Source of the DNA: UBA7332 sp051657165
GTDB lineage: Bacteria; Bacteroidota; Bacteroidia; Bacteroidales; UBA7332
Direction: 5' to 3'
Length of the DNA stretch: 64,000 bases
NCBI GenBank assembly: GCA_051657165.1
Contig: JBOFKD010000073.1
Coordinates: 1 to 64,000 of the forward strand
Of this stretch, positions 62,901-64,000 are shown piece by piece (positions within the stretch are counted from its first letter, which is position 1; the number at the start of each line of letters is the position of its first letter). The notes under the pieces are model-generated. The model searched no databases. It had not been told where the DNA came from and saw only the letters and a list, made by a program, of their open reading frames with translations. The translations under genes were made by a program, and so were the position numbers.

Positions 62901-63724
62901 ACTCCTAAGATATTTTCTGTTATTACGACACCATTATTTTTTTCGATAAACATTATTAGAGGTTGTTTTACTCCATTGAGTTTTTCTATGATAAACTCCT
63001 TGGTGAACTTTTGCATTTCTAAACTCTCAAAAACTAAAACTGCTTTTGGAGTTCCATCATATCCATTTATTCTATAAACAAAGAAAGTCCGTGATTTCAT
63101 TTTTAGATTATCTACAACTTCTCTTTTTATAGGGTGTATTGTATTAACTGCATTATAGTATGTATTACCACTTTTTGCATTGCAATCAGGTAGTGAATCT
63201 ATGAAAAAATCACCTTCACGCCACCCCTTCCCGATAAATCCTTCGCCAATAGGATATTCCTTTCTCCCCATTTGAGTAAGTATTGGGTCTACTGACGTCC
63301 GACCAATTAACTTAAACTTATTTTCATAAACCTTGTATACGCTTATTCTTTCATTGTGCGTAAAATTTAGGTTTTTTATCAATAATCTAAGATATGAGTT
63401 AAATAAATCGTTAGTTTCACTTACAACTTCATTTAGCTTTGATTCTAAATCGTTTATTTTAGAACTCTTCTTGTTGTTTTCTTCTTCAAGTTTCTGTACC
63501 TCTTTCGCATGAACAACTGCAAATACTCCAAATACTATAGAGAATATAACTGACACATAATATAATAACTTTCCTATTTGAAAATTATCAATGCCAAATA
63601 TATCTATTGTTATGTCGTTAATATTTGAAATATCAACGACAGATAGCGCAACTAAACTGACTCCTGATATTATAAGTGCTTTATCAAAAATATAATCTAT
63701 GCTTCTTTTAAACCAATTTCTCAT
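62897..63724 (-). CDS. Two-helix membrane protein with coiled coil and GAF domain
   Basis: 275 aa. Two membrane helices at about 15-32 (KALIISGVSLVALSVVDIS) and 51-72 (GKLLYYVSVIFSIVFGVFAV). A coiled coil spans 73-105 (VQKLEEENNKKSSKINDLES). A GAF-type domain spans 110-270, with EYPIGEGFIGKGWREGDFFI as its most typical piece. No output enzyme is seen. Coupled by a 4-bp overlap to the Panacea-like gene, so it may be a membrane toxin gated by a ligand at the GAF domain (inference). Confidence 0.7.
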   Translation of the reverse strand: MRNWFKRSIDYIFDKALIISGVSLVALSVVDISNINDITIDIFGIDNFQIGKLLYYVSVIFSIVFGVFAVVHAKEVQKLEEENNKKSSKINDLESKLNEVVSETNDLFNSYLRLLIKNLNFTHNERISVYKVYENKFKLIGRTSVDPILTQMGRKEYPIGEGFIGKGWREGDFFIDSLPDCNAKSGNTYYNAVNTIHPIKREVVDNLKMKSRTFFVYRINGYDGTPKAVLVFESLEMQKFTKEFIIEKLNGVKQPLIMFIEKNNGVVITENILGV

Positions 63725-64000
63725 TTATATCTTTTGTATTAATGACAGGTAACTTACCTATTGATAGTCAACATGAGCATTAATTCGCCATGCTCTGCAT
63801 GATAAGATGCTTAAACGAGATAAACCTACTAATAGAATTTATCTCCTAAAAAAACATCTGTAAGTCATACATATACAAAAATACATAATTATATCGAATT
63901 AATCCGAATAACAGCTATAATTCGCATGATTAATAACCATTTAGAACGCAGAGAGTAATATGTAATTTTGAAAATATAAGAGTTGAGGATCATAATCCTC
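63725..64000. other. AT-rich non-coding stretch
   Basis: No gene, repeat or clear promoter is seen here; it is upstream of the TM-GAF gene and must hold its promoter, but no exact TTTG/TAnnTTTG pair is evident. Confidence 0.4.

Overview
The window looks like a chromosomal segment of a Bacteroidales bacterium. It carries a SusC/SusD pair, a hybrid two-component regulator, proteins with C-terminal type IX secretion sorting domains, an S46 dipeptidyl-peptidase, and TAnnTTTG-type -7 promoter boxes. A Dysgonomonadaceae or Tannerellaceae affiliation is plausible but not proven from sequence alone.

Layout. 0-2 kb: a cobalamin-riboswitch-controlled minus-strand operon (Dph6-like ATP pyrophosphatase, BtuF-like binding protein, start of cobO). 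2-10 kb: an EamA exporter, a small membrane protein, then a metal-resistance locus (Fur-family regulator, His-rich small protein, CzcB/CzcA/CzcC-type RND efflux system) with two palindromes that could be operators. 10.0-12.2 kb: a gene-free stretch holding seven successive blocks of short repeats. Each block has its own motif, and several run at a strict 21 or 22 bp period. Two direct copies of a 193-bp hairpin repeat follow. 12.2-26.3 kb: two tRNA-Phe genes, tRNA-His and housekeeping or metabolic genes: a channel-like protein, an MFS carrier, a GadC-like antiporter, a DUF3127 protein, an Asp/Glu-type S46 peptidase, glutaminase, two FKBP isomerases, a sirtuin and a U32 protein.

26.4-47.9 kb is a polysaccharide utilisation locus. 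It has a GH10 enzyme, SusC/SusD, four serine-type S1 sulfatases, a GH3 enzyme, a clan GH-A hydrolase and a second T9SS-sorted protein, driven by a divergently placed HTCS. The mix of sulfatases with GH10 and GH3 suggests a sulfated xylan-like or xylose-containing glycan (inference). Near-identical terminator hairpins flank the locus in opposite orientation. 47.9-52 kb is core again (thioesterase, PspC, UvrB, K+ channel, tRNA-Ser).

52.1-64 kb, downstream of tRNA-Ser, is an accessory island visibly AT-richer than the rest. It holds a HipBA pair, an XRE/ImmA-like/truncated-PIN cassette, a tightly packed three-gene operon (two NA37-like nucleoid-associated proteins around a C-terminally membrane-anchored protein), and a minus-strand cluster of a 2TM-coiled-coil-GAF protein, a Panacea-like antitoxin and a PD-(D/E)XK nuclease. 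It also carries several decayed genes (membrane protein tail, PIN toxin, XRE regulator, AlbA_2/RecG-like ATPase, IS256 transposase). Direct copies of a dispersed repeat lie between these modules, so they look like exchangeable cassettes. The NA37/TM/NA37 operon, the Panacea cluster and the 10-11.5 kb phased repeat arrays are the best candidates for undescribed systems.
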